A stretch of 64,000 nt of DNA from Spirochaetota bacterium (GTDB taxonomy: Bacteria > Spirochaetota > UBA4802 > JAKQUI01). Each line of letters opens with the position of its first letter. Position 1 is the stretch's first letter. Positions 45,868 through 53,012 of this stretch are shown here, piece by piece. The position numbers were made by a program, and so were the translations under genes. The notes under the pieces were generated by a model. It saw nothing but the letters and a program-made list of their open reading frames with translations. It was not told the DNA's origin and did not search any database. The stretch spans positions 310,001 through 374,000 of the forward strand of contig JAKQUI010000048.1 in assembly GCA_029562645.1 (NCBI GenBank), given 5' to 3'.

Positions 45868-46678
45868 TGAGCCGTACCGCAAACGGATTGAGGTCGATTT
45901 TCGATTGCACGAATTCCGGCGCTATGGAATCACGCGAGCCCAGGAATTCCCGGAGATCGCGAATGAGCACCGCAAGCAGGTATCGCTCAGTGCCGTAATG
46001 GCCGGCGTCAATGAGCGCCGCTCCCCGGTCCATCGCCGCGCGTGCGTGATGATAGCCGATATCGCCGGTGACGATGCAGTCCAAGCGCCGCTCGTCAAGA
46101 ATTCGCTCCACCAGTCCGCCCCCTGCGCCGTTGATCACGCCGACCGTCCGAATCACTCGCGACTCATCACCGACATATACCGCGAAGGTCAGCCCCAATC
46201 GCTCCTGCACCAGCGATATGAACGAACCGAGGGTCATGTCGCTTTCGAGCGCGCCACAGAGACCGAATCCGTGTTGATCCGATGCCGCATGATCGGCACC
46301 GCGCGCTCGCACCAGCAACTCGCCATCCCGGATGCCCAGGTATTCCCCAAGCCGGTCATAAAACAGCTTGTCGAGATTCGTATGTATGGAATAGACGCTG
46401 ATGCGCTCGTCGATCAATCGCAGCAACATGCGAGAACGCGGATCGTCCGTCGCGACGCGCGTGATCCCCCGAAACAAGAACGGGTGATGCGTGAGAATCA
46501 GCGAGCAGCGTTCGCGAACGGCCTCGTCAATCACTGCATCGACGACATCGAGGGACACCAGCACGCGATCGACCGGTTGATCGTGAAACGACACTTGCTC
46601 TCCTGAATTGTCGTACGATTCCTGGAGATCGATCGGATATCGCTCTGTAAATGCGGCTGTGAGTTCTTGCACGCGCAT
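45860..46678 (-). CDS. Nif3-like dinuclear metal-centre protein
   Basis: A 272-residue member of the NIF3/YbgI family (also annotated as GTP cyclohydrolase I type 2). Metal ligands: SLILTHHPFLFRG (HH), IHTNLDKLF (Asp), and GAALIDAGHYGTERYLL (His and Glu). The biochemical role is unsettled for the family. It is upstream of and overlaps the zinc-ribbon gene, a pairing common in bacteria. Confidence 0.93.
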   Translation of the reverse strand: MRVQELTAAFTERYPIDLQESYDNSGEQVSFHDQPVDRVLVSLDVVDAVIDEAVRERCSLILTHHPFLFRGITRVATDDPRSRMLLRLIDERISVYSIHTNLDKLFYDRLGEYLGIRDGELLVRARGADHAASDQHGFGLCGALESDMTLGSFISLVQERLGLTFAVYVGDESRVIRTVGVINGAGGGLVERILDERRLDCIVTGDIGYHHARAAMDRGAALIDAGHYGTERYLLAVLIRDLREFLGSRDSIAPEFVQSKIDLNPFAVRLNE

Positions 46679-46794
46679 ACACTCATCCGGCGGGAATTAT
46701 GTCGTATTCCATTCGCGTTAATCACCACACCATGTGCGGGTGATGGAAAAATCAATAACTATTCTTTTCGCGTATGAAAATATTCTCCGTACGG

Positions 46795-47832
46795 TCAAAC
46801 GATCAGCATCGCGTCCCCGTAGGAGAAAAAGCGATAGCGCTCCTGAACCGCTTCGCGATAGGCGGCCATAATGATTTCGTATCCGGCGAATGCCGCGACG
46901 AGCATAAGCAGCGTGGAGCGCGGCGTATGGAAGTTCGTTATCAGCGCATCGACCGAGTTGACCCGACGAGGCGGATAAATGAACAGGTCGGTTTCACCCT
47001 CCCCCGCCAGATTCCGTCCGTCACCGAATGTCGCCTCGAGGACTCGAAGCGAGGTTGTTCCTATTGCGATGATCCTCCGCGATTCGCTGCGCGCAGCATT
47101 CACCGCCTCCGCGGTCGTTTGGGGCAGCAGATATCGCTCCCGATGCATGACATGCCGTTCAAGCTCGCGATCTCGCACCGGCTGAAAGGTCCCCCATGAA
47201 ACATAGAGCGTCAATGGCGCCAGCACGACCCCGGTGGCGCGCAGATTCTCGATAAGATCCTCGGTGAAGTGAAGACCCGCGGTGGGCGCAGCTACCGCGC
47301 CCGGATTCGCGGCAAACACCGTCTGATACCGCCACGCATCATTGGGATCGGGTTCTCGCTTGATATATGGCGGGAGCGGGATCAGCCCAATGCGCGCAAG
47401 CACCGTCTCCGTCAAATCCTGGTTGGGCTCGACAACAATCGTTCCGTGACGCTTGTCGGCGACCCTCAACTCGATGTCGCCATCAGCCTCGGCATGAAGT
47501 GTCTCACCTTTCCGAAGGCGTTTCTGGCGTGAACAGATCGCCTCCCATCGGAGATCGTCAATCCGCTGAAGGAGTATCAGTTCTATTCGCGATCCCGTTT
47601 CACGCGCCACGCGAATTCGAGCCTGCAAAACGCGCGTGTCATTGAACACCAGCACGTCCCCGGCATTGAGCCATTTCCCGATTTCGTGAAATGCCCCGTG
47701 TGTTCGCACACCGTCCGAACGGCGCACAACCATCAATCGCGAGCCATCGCGCCGCTCAGTCGGGTAATGGGCGATGCAATCGTCCGGCAAATCGAAATCG
47801 AAATCATCGAGCGTGTACGGGTTTGTTTTCAT
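46795..47832 (-). CDS. queA: S-adenosylmethionine:tRNA ribosyltransferase-isomerase
   Basis: A 345-residue QueA: YTLDDFDFDLPDDCIAHYPT at the start, VLVFNDTRVLQARI, GAVAAPTAGLHFTEDLIENL and VDALITNFHTPRSTLLMLVA near the end. It adds the cyclopentene ring of epoxyqueuosine to tRNA from SAM. ATG 47832 gives the family start; TTG 47841 would add three residues. It lies 73 bases after the SpoIID-like gene. Confidence 0.96.
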   Translation of the reverse strand: MKTNPYTLDDFDFDLPDDCIAHYPTERRDGSRLMVVRRSDGVRTHGAFHEIGKWLNAGDVLVFNDTRVLQARIRVARETGSRIELILLQRIDDLRWEAICSRQKRLRKGETLHAEADGDIELRVADKRHGTIVVEPNQDLTETVLARIGLIPLPPYIKREPDPNDAWRYQTVFAANPGAVAAPTAGLHFTEDLIENLRATGVVLAPLTLYVSWGTFQPVRDRELERHVMHRERYLLPQTTAEAVNAARSESRRIIAIGTTSLRVLEATFGDGRNLAGEGETDLFIYPPRRVNSVDALITNFHTPRSTLLMLVAAFAGYEIIMAAYREAVQERYRFFSYGDAMLIV

Positions 47833-47905
47833 GATTCGCAACTATGCGCCGGCATGCCTCATCACCGCATGTGCGGGAGAGTCCGGATGGAAACACCTGG
47901 GATCG

Positions 47906-49108
47906 CTAGTCGCGATTGGCAACCCTTTTTTCGTGGGATGGCATCTTTGACATGTTTATGATGCCGGTATTGCGGTAATAGTACCGAAGAATATCCTTAT
48001 ATGACTTTCCGCTATCAGATAGACCCTTGGCGCCCCATTGACACATTCCGACGCCATGGCCCCATCCGTGTCCCTTCAACACGAGCCCACCCGATGCGCG
48101 CGATGCGGTGAAGTACGTGCTTCGAATCATCTTGTCCGGGAACTGAAGGCGGAACTTGTTCCCGCTTATCGAGAGCGTCCCTCCGGCATGCCGTATGATG
48201 ACGGACACGACCCGCCCTTCAGTCTTCCGAAATGTTATTCCTCGAATGCGTCCCAGCGATGGATAGCTCTTGCGCACATACCGGCGTATCTCATCGAGAC
48301 CCAGTCGAACCGTCCACTCGTAGTGCGGCGACGGCGCACAGTACGGACATCGAACGGATGCGAGATAGGCCGAATCGCTCCCGGAGAACACGTCCCTCCC
48401 GCTCGACGTTTTCCCCCCGCATGTCGAGTGGAAATAGGATACAATCGGCTGATAGTTATACGTGATGATCTCACCGCTCGTCGCGTCCACCGCGCGGTTC
48501 GTACGATCGCTTTCAACCACCATGCCCTTGTACACTTGGAAGCTGGTTGTGCCGTCGACATCGTACACCTGCTTTCCACCCCGACCGATGTGATGAAACA
48601 CGAACGTCCGGGCAGCGACCGCTTGCGCCTTCAACGCCTCATTGGACCATGATTTCGATATTTCGCTCGGGACCACGCCGTACAGATATTCATCCATTCG
48701 AAGAACGTTTATGGCCAGCAGCGTTCCGAATTGATTGTGTATCTCCACCGAACCCCGATAGGGCTTCCCATTGACCGTGATTGGACCGTTCGCGCTTTCG
48801 ATCAAAACCGGCTTGGACAGCTTCTCGGCCGAAAGTTGCGCACGCTTGGGACCACCGGAATAAATCGGGACACCCGACTTCAGGTCAACGATCTTCATCC
48901 TCGACGTCGCCTCGACAGTCACGCGTTCACGCGATTTCGCGACCAGAACACGAACATAGTTCTTGTCGGCGCTGATTCTTTTGCCATTTTGAATAAGGAA
49001 TTTTCTCGATGGCGAGCATCCGACCGCCACAAGGAAAAGGAAGCCAACGACAATGCCGAGAGATACGAGTTTTCTCAATGGCAACAGATGATTCGTAATC
49101 GCGAACAT
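47906..49108 (-). CDS. SpoIID/LytB-domain lipoprotein (putative glycan-strand lytic enzyme)
   Basis: A 400-residue protein with a lipoprotein-like signal (LVSLGIVVGFLFLVAVGCSP), lipidation expected at the Cys near residue 31. The SpoIID domain is clear: MDEYLYGVVPSEISKSWSNE (catalytic Glu region), ALKAQAVAARTFVFHHIGRG, PIVSYFHSTCGGKTSSGRDV and the closing KGHGWGHGVGMCQWGAKGLS. SpoIID in Bacillus cleaves denuded peptidoglycan strands; related proteins occur in non-sporulating diderms such as spirochaetes. It begins 11 bases after the Xer gene. ATG 49108 is chosen because earlier frame extension lies inside that gene. Confidence 0.92.
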   Translation of the reverse strand: MFAITNHLLPLRKLVSLGIVVGFLFLVAVGCSPSRKFLIQNGKRISADKNYVRVLVAKSRERVTVEATSRMKIVDLKSGVPIYSGGPKRAQLSAEKLSKPVLIESANGPITVNGKPYRGSVEIHNQFGTLLAINVLRMDEYLYGVVPSEISKSWSNEALKAQAVAARTFVFHHIGRGGKQVYDVDGTTSFQVYKGMVVESDRTNRAVDATSGEIITYNYQPIVSYFHSTCGGKTSSGRDVFSGSDSAYLASVRCPYCAPSPHYEWTVRLGLDEIRRYVRKSYPSLGRIRGITFRKTEGRVVSVIIRHAGGTLSISGNKFRLQFPDKMIRSTYFTASRASGGLVLKGHGWGHGVGMCQWGAKGLSDSGKSYKDILRYYYRNTGIINMSKMPSHEKRVANRD

Positions 49109-49119
49109 CACGGGTTCGA

Positions 49120-50013
49120 TTACGCCTTCGGATGGAATTTCTTGTGGATATCCTTCAGCTGCTTGCTCACCACATGCGTATACACCTGCGTGGTCGAAAT
49201 GTCCGTATGACCCAGGAGCTCCTGAACCGTGCGGAGATCCGCGCCTCGCTCGATGAGGTGTGTCGCGAACGAGTGCCGCAGGGTGTGCGGCGTGATATTC
49301 TTGTTGATCCCCGTGCGCTCTACGTGCCCTTTCAGAAGGCGCCATACGGAACGTCGGTTCAGCATCGACCCCTTTTTACTGATGAAAAGGAAATCGCTGG
49401 AACGCGTTCCGAGGATTTCCAAGCGTGATTCCTTGATGTATTTTTTCAGCAATCGGAGCGCCTCCTTGCCGACAGGAACGAGCCGCTCCTTGTTTCCCTT
49501 CCCCTTGATCTTCAAGAATCGGTTATCGAAATCCACATCGGATGCCAAAAGCTCGACAGCTTCTGAAATTCGCAAACCACATGAATATAATAGCTCGAAA
49601 ATCGTTTTGTCGCGCAATTCATATATGTCGGATTCGGAAATCGTCGCAAACAGCTTGTCAATTTCTTCCTGCGATAGGTAATCCGGAAGTGTTTTTTCAA
49701 TTTGCGGCGTTTCGATCTTTATTGTCGGATTTTCAATATCCCCAAGCGTAACCGACATAAAATTGTAAAACTGACGGATGGCGGCAAGTGACCGGGCGAG
49801 AGTCCGTGATGAGTTATGCTTCTTGTTCTTCTCAAACGAAAGAAATTTTTGCACATCTTCCTTCGTCGCCGACATGATATCCTTATTGCAGCGTGCGAGA
49901 AATTCGCAAAATTTCTTCAAATCGTACGTGTAGGAATAGATCGAATTCTGCGAAAGGCCCTTCTCTATTTGCAAAAACCTCTTAAACCGCTTGATCGCCT
50001 GTATTTCTTTCAC
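49120..50013 (-). CDS. Xer-family tyrosine recombinase
   Basis: A 297-residue recombinase. N-terminal SAM-like domain (KRFLQIEKGLSQNSIYSYTY), then the catalytic residues: Arg in LLYSCGLRISEAVEL, Lys in KGKGNKERLVPVG, HxxR in ITPHTLRHSFATHL, His in LLGHTDISTTQVY and the nucleophilic Tyr in QVYTHV. Length and TLRHSFATHLIERGADLRTV match XerC/XerD, which resolve chromosome dimers at dif. Which of the two cannot be decided, and no dif site was found. GTG 50013 has AAGGAGA six bases upstream. Confidence 0.92.
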   Translation of the reverse strand: MKEIQAIKRFKRFLQIEKGLSQNSIYSYTYDLKKFCEFLARCNKDIMSATKEDVQKFLSFEKNKKHNSSRTLARSLAAIRQFYNFMSVTLGDIENPTIKIETPQIEKTLPDYLSQEEIDKLFATISESDIYELRDKTIFELLYSCGLRISEAVELLASDVDFDNRFLKIKGKGNKERLVPVGKEALRLLKKYIKESRLEILGTRSSDFLFISKKGSMLNRRSVWRLLKGHVERTGINKNITPHTLRHSFATHLIERGADLRTVQELLGHTDISTTQVYTHVVSKQLKDIHKKFHPKA

Positions 50014-50363
50014 CGCTCGTCTCCTTGAGTACACCGTTTTCAACGGCCACATGCCCGTGCCGGGCACCTTTCGGCCGAAAACACACCCGCGACGATCTCG
50101 CGGTTTCGCCACTTGCGTCCGTATCCGATTTTGCTCCGATAATCCGCATGCCGGTGGAATTCCCTGCACAATTCCATCTGTAATTATTATCGGAAATAGC
50201 GAGATTATGTCTTTATAGTGTAGATAAAAAAATTTAATTGGTTACTTTAGGCCATTTTGAAGCTTCGTACATGCCGGTGGGGACAAAAATGGAATGCAGT
50301 GGTAAAAAAACATTGACAGTGGTCGACGATCACATAAGAAGGTCAAGGCCTATGCGATACGAG
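50014..50363 (+). other. 350-base gene-free stretch between the Xer gene and the tRNA pair
   Basis: The left part is the leader of the Xer gene on the minus strand. It holds a 6-base stem-loop (50052-50066) and a 12-base palindrome TTTCGGCCGAAA (50069-50080), a possible regulator site. The middle is AT-rich with no convincing ORF. The right end carries the tRNA promoter. Confidence 0.5.
50313..50340 (+). promoter_or_regulatory. Probable promoter of the tRNA-Thr/tRNA-Tyr pair
   Basis: A perfect TTGACA at 50313-50318. With a 16-base spacer the -10 would be TAAGAA at 50335-50340, a moderate match. This places the transcription start about 15-20 bases before tRNA-Thr. Confidence 0.5.
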
Positions 50364-50436
50364 GCTGGCGTAGCTCAATCGGTAGAGCAGCTGATTTGTA
50401 ATCAGCATGTTGGGGGTTCAATTCCTCTCGCCAGCT
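50364..50436 (+). tRNA. tRNA-Thr (anticodon TGT)
   Basis: A full cloverleaf: acceptor GCTGGCG pairs with CGCCAGC, D stem GCTC/GAGC, anticodon stem GCTGA/TCAGC with loop TTTGTAA (anticodon TGT, Thr), T arm with GGTTCAATT. Discriminator T at 50436. The 3' CCA is not encoded. Confidence 0.95.
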
Positions 50437-50441
50437 CAAAC

Positions 50442-50523
50442 GGTGAGGTTCCCGAGCGGCCAAAGGGAGCAGACTGTAAATCTGCCGGCGAAGCCTTCGA
50501 TGGTTCGAATCCATCCCTCACCA
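50442..50523 (+). tRNA. tRNA-Tyr (anticodon GTA)
   Basis: Acceptor GGTGAGG pairs with CCTCACC. The anticodon stem CAGA/TCTG carries loop CTGTAAA (anticodon GTA, Tyr). A long variable arm (CCGGCGAAGCCTTCG) is typical of bacterial tRNA-Tyr, and the T loop is GGTTCGAAT. It begins 5 bases after tRNA-Thr, so the two are co-transcribed. The 3' CCA is not encoded. Confidence 0.95.
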
Positions 50524-50525
50524 CA

Positions 50526-50565
50526 AAATTCAAAAGGGAGATCAGATGATCTCCCTTTTGAATTT
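50526..50565. terminator. Long bidirectional terminator between the tRNAs and the DUF1858 gene
   Basis: A perfect 19-base inverted repeat (50526-50544 and 50547-50565) with AAAA on one flank and TTTT on the other inside the stem. It can act as an intrinsic terminator for the tRNA transcript and for the convergent DUF1858 gene. Confidence 0.85.
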
Positions 50566-50581
50566 CGAATGCGGCGTTACA

Positions 50582-50788
50582 TCAACACGCCGCATTGAGA
50601 TCCTGAATCATCTCACCGAGCTCCTGGTCATTGAGCCCGTGTGCCCGAGCACCCTGCTCTATCGTCTCGACAACCGCGATATGGCACCCGATACAGTGAA
50701 GACCATATTTCCCAAGAACCGGAACAGCCCTGGGGTGTTTTTGCATCAATTCTCCAAACGTCATTTCTTTGCTAATTTGCTCTGACAT
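50582..50788 (-). CDS. DUF1858 protein (small CxxC redox-like domain)
   Basis: A 68-residue protein matching DUF1858, also called the hybrid-cluster-associated redox disulfide domain: MTFGELMQKHPRAVPVLGKY, then GLHCIGCHIAVVETIEQGAR with a CxxC, then LNDQELGEMIQDLN. Likely a small cytoplasmic redox or metal-binding protein. GGAG lies ten bases before ATG 50788. It stands alone between the tRNA terminator and the ThiF-like gene. Confidence 0.9.
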   Translation of the reverse strand: MSEQISKEMTFGELMQKHPRAVPVLGKYGLHCIGCHIAVVETIEQGARAHGLNDQELGEMIQDLNAAC

Positions 50789-50919
50789 GCCAATATTTCT
50801 CCAGTTGAATTAGTGACACAATCCTAGCCCCTGATATCTCATTGTCGATATTTTTTCAAATTTTCCTTGTATTTTCAGGAAAATCATTGATAGTGAAGGA
50901 TACTAAAAGCGAATGAAAC

Positions 50920-51651
50920 ATGCCTATGCTTACTGAAACTGAAAAACGCCGTTATGAACGCCAGTTGATCATTCCCGGATGGGACGAGTCGGCACAAGAA
51001 ATGCTGTCGAAATCCAAGGTTTTTATCGCCGGTGCCGGCGGTTTGGGGAGCCCGGTACTCTATTATCTTGCTTCCGCGGGGGTTGGCACCCTTGCATTTT
51101 GCGACAACGACCGAATCGACGAATCCAACCTAAACCGCCAGATTTTACACTCAGAAAAATCGATTGGCCAACTGAAAGTTGATTCGGCCAGCGCATCGCT
51201 CCGAGACCTTAATAGCAATATCACGCTCATGCCAATCCCGGACACAATTTCCGCGAACAGCATAGATAACATCGTTGGTGATGTCGATATCATCATTGAC
51301 TGCCTTGACAATGTCCCGACGCGACACCTGCTAAACCGATATTCCATCAAACGAAACATACCACTGATCCATGCCGGAGTTTCAGAGATGCATGGTCAAA
51401 TCACCTTCCTGAAACCACACGTGACGCCCTGCCTCGCGTGCTTTTTCCCCGAAACATCGATAAAAATGAAAATCCCCATTGTTGGTGCGACAGCCGGCAT
51501 TATTGGATCTATTCAGGCCCTGGAGGCCATCAAGTACATTACCGGGTTGGGTACTGTTCTCATGAACAAGATGCTGATATTTAGCGGGCTGGACATGCGG
51601 TTCGACTGCATCAATCTTCAAAAAAACATGAAGTGCCGTGTATGCGGATAA
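50920..51651 (+). CDS. ThiF/MoeB-family E1-like adenylyltransferase
   Basis: A 243-residue protein. The ATP-binding motif is FIAGAGGLGSPVLYYLASAG, the adenylation residues are DRIDESNLNRQILH, and DIIIDCLDNVPTRHLLN follows. The zinc cysteines are paired as PCLACFFPE and KCRVCG. MoeB/ThiF enzymes adenylate the C-terminal glycine of MoaD- or ThiS-like sulfur carriers. No carrier gene is adjacent, so the pathway (molybdopterin or thiamine) is open. It lacks the C-terminal rhodanese domain of some relatives. No Shine-Dalgarno is evident at ATG 50920; ATG 50926 is possible. Confidence 0.92.
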   Translation: MPMLTETEKRRYERQLIIPGWDESAQEMLSKSKVFIAGAGGLGSPVLYYLASAGVGTLAFCDNDRIDESNLNRQILHSEKSIGQLKVDSASASLRDLNSNITLMPIPDTISANSIDNIVGDVDIIIDCLDNVPTRHLLNRYSIKRNIPLIHAGVSEMHGQITFLKPHVTPCLACFFPETSIKMKIPIVGATAGIIGSIQALEAIKYITGLGTVLMNKMLIFSGLDMRFDCINLQKNMKCRVCG

Positions 51652-51653
51652 CG

Positions 51654-51682
51654 TGCGCCCCCGCTAAAACAGCGGGGGCGCA
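51654..51682. terminator. GC-rich stem-loop after the ThiF/MoeB gene
   Basis: A 12-base perfect stem (TGCGCCCCCGCT at 51654-51665 and its complement at 51671-51682) with a 5-base loop. It lies between two convergent genes. There is no clear T-run on either side, so its efficiency as a terminator is uncertain. Confidence 0.6.
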
Positions 51683-51713
51683 ATCGGCACTCAATATTCT
51701 CACAATAATAAAA

Positions 51714-52913
51714 CTACATAATATTCTCAATCAGCACCGCAGCGCCCATGCCGCCACCGACACAGAGCGTCGCGATGCCCCACTTCTTATCCCGTTTTTT
51801 CAGTTCATTAATAAGTGACACGATGATTCTCGCGCCCGTGCATCCAACAGGATGTCCGAGGGCGATTCCCGACCCATTCACATTCACCTTCTTTCTGTCG
51901 AGCCCCAGCCCCTTTTCGCAGGACAGATACTGTGCCGCGAACGCCTCGTTGCACTCGATAAGATCGATGTCGGCAAGCTTCATCCCGGTCTTTTTCAAGA
52001 GCTTCGTGACTGCCGGAACCGGGCCGTAACCCATGAGATGCGGCTCAACGCCGGCAATGGCATTAGCGACCAGCCGCGCCATCGGCTTCGCACCCAACTC
52101 TGATGCCTTATCGGCCGATGTTATCACGAGCGCAGCAGCGCCATCGTTTATTCCCGAAGAATTCGCCGCGGTTACCGTTCCATCCTTTTTAAATACTGGC
52201 TTAAGCGCCTTCAATCCATCGAGCGTTATGTCACGTCGTGGATGCTCGTCGATCTCAACCATGGAAATCTGCCCCTTCCTCTTTTCAACAGGTACCGGGA
52301 TGATTTCGTCCTTGAACCGACCCGAATCGATGGCCGCTATGGCCTTCGAATGGCTCTCGAAGGCCACTTGGTCCTGCTCTTCTCTTGATATCGAGTACTT
52401 CTGGGCGAGATTCTCGGCAGTTTGCCCCATGATATAGGCTTCTCCGAGCAGGCCGCTGCCCGAATGGAGCAGGTCCCACATTGCGTCCGTCATTTCACCA
52501 TGCTGCAGTCGAGCACCCCAGCGAGCTTTTTTCAACACATATGGCGCATTGCTCATCGACTCAACGCCACCGGCGAGAACGATTGTCGAATCTCCGGCGA
52601 TGATCTGCTGGGACGCAAATATGACCGCTTGCATCCCCGATGCGCATTGCCGTTGAATCGTGGTCGCCGGAACCTCAAAAGGAATGCCGGCCTTCAGGGC
52701 CGCCGTGCGCGCAGTATTTGCCTCGTCGCATGTCTGGATGCAATCGCCAAATATGACATCATCAAGCATATCCCCCGTGACCGCAGCGCGCTTCAACGCC
52801 TCGGTCATGACAAGCGCACCAAGTTGATACGCACGCACATCCTTCAGCGACCCGCCAAATGATCCGATTGGCGTTCTGCAACCTGACAGTATAACAATGT
52901 CCCCTTTCCCCAT
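51714..52913 (-). CDS. Acetyl-CoA acetyltransferase (thiolase)
   Basis: A 399-residue thiolase. The acyl-accepting Cys is in [50 protein letters not shown] (His) and [12 protein letters not shown] (second Cys) complete the active site. It condenses or cleaves acetoacetyl-CoA or longer 3-ketoacyl-CoA; the length and motifs slightly favour the acetoacetyl type. AGGAG lies six bases upstream of ATG 52913. It is downstream of the dikinase-like gene, with a stem-loop between them. Confidence 0.95.
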   Translation of the reverse strand: MGKGDIVILSGCRTPIGSFGGSLKDVRAYQLGALVMTEALKRAAVTGDMLDDVIFGDCIQTCDEANTARTAALKAGIPFEVPATTIQRQCASGMQAVIFASQQIIAGDSTIVLAGGVESMSNAPYVLKKARWGARLQHGEMTDAMWDLLHSGSGLLGEAYIMGQTAENLAQKYSISREEQDQVAFESHSKAIAAIDSGRFKDEIIPVPVEKRKGQISMVEIDEHPRRDITLDGLKALKPVFKKDGTVTAANSSGINDGAAALVITSADKASELGAKPMARLVANAIAGVEPHLMGYGPVPAVTKLLKKTGMKLADIDLIECNEAFAAQYLSCEKGLGLDRKKVNVNGSGIALGHPVGCTGARIIVSLINELKKRDKKWGIATLCVGGGMGAAVLIENIM

Positions 52914-52968
52914 GTTTTGCTCCTATCGTTGATTTTATATGACGAATACGTCTTGGCTGGCTACATCA

Positions 52969-53003
52969 CACGGTGCTCACCGAAATACTCGGTGAACACC
53001 GTG
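52969..53003 (-). terminator. Stem-loop after the dikinase-like gene
   Basis: CACGGTG-C-TCACCGA pairs with TCGGTGA-A-CACCGTG, 14 base pairs with one mismatch and a 5-base loop. It starts ten bases after the stop of the upstream minus-strand gene. No T-run follows, so it may be a weak terminator or a processing site. Confidence 0.5.
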
Positions 53004-53012
53004 CTACCGCTA

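Noticed and set aside
49120-50363. Integrative element with an attachment site, suggested by a tyrosine recombinase near tRNA genes.
   Set aside because: The recombinase has XerC/D length and motifs, neighbours are housekeeping genes, and no repeat of a tRNA 3' end was seen.
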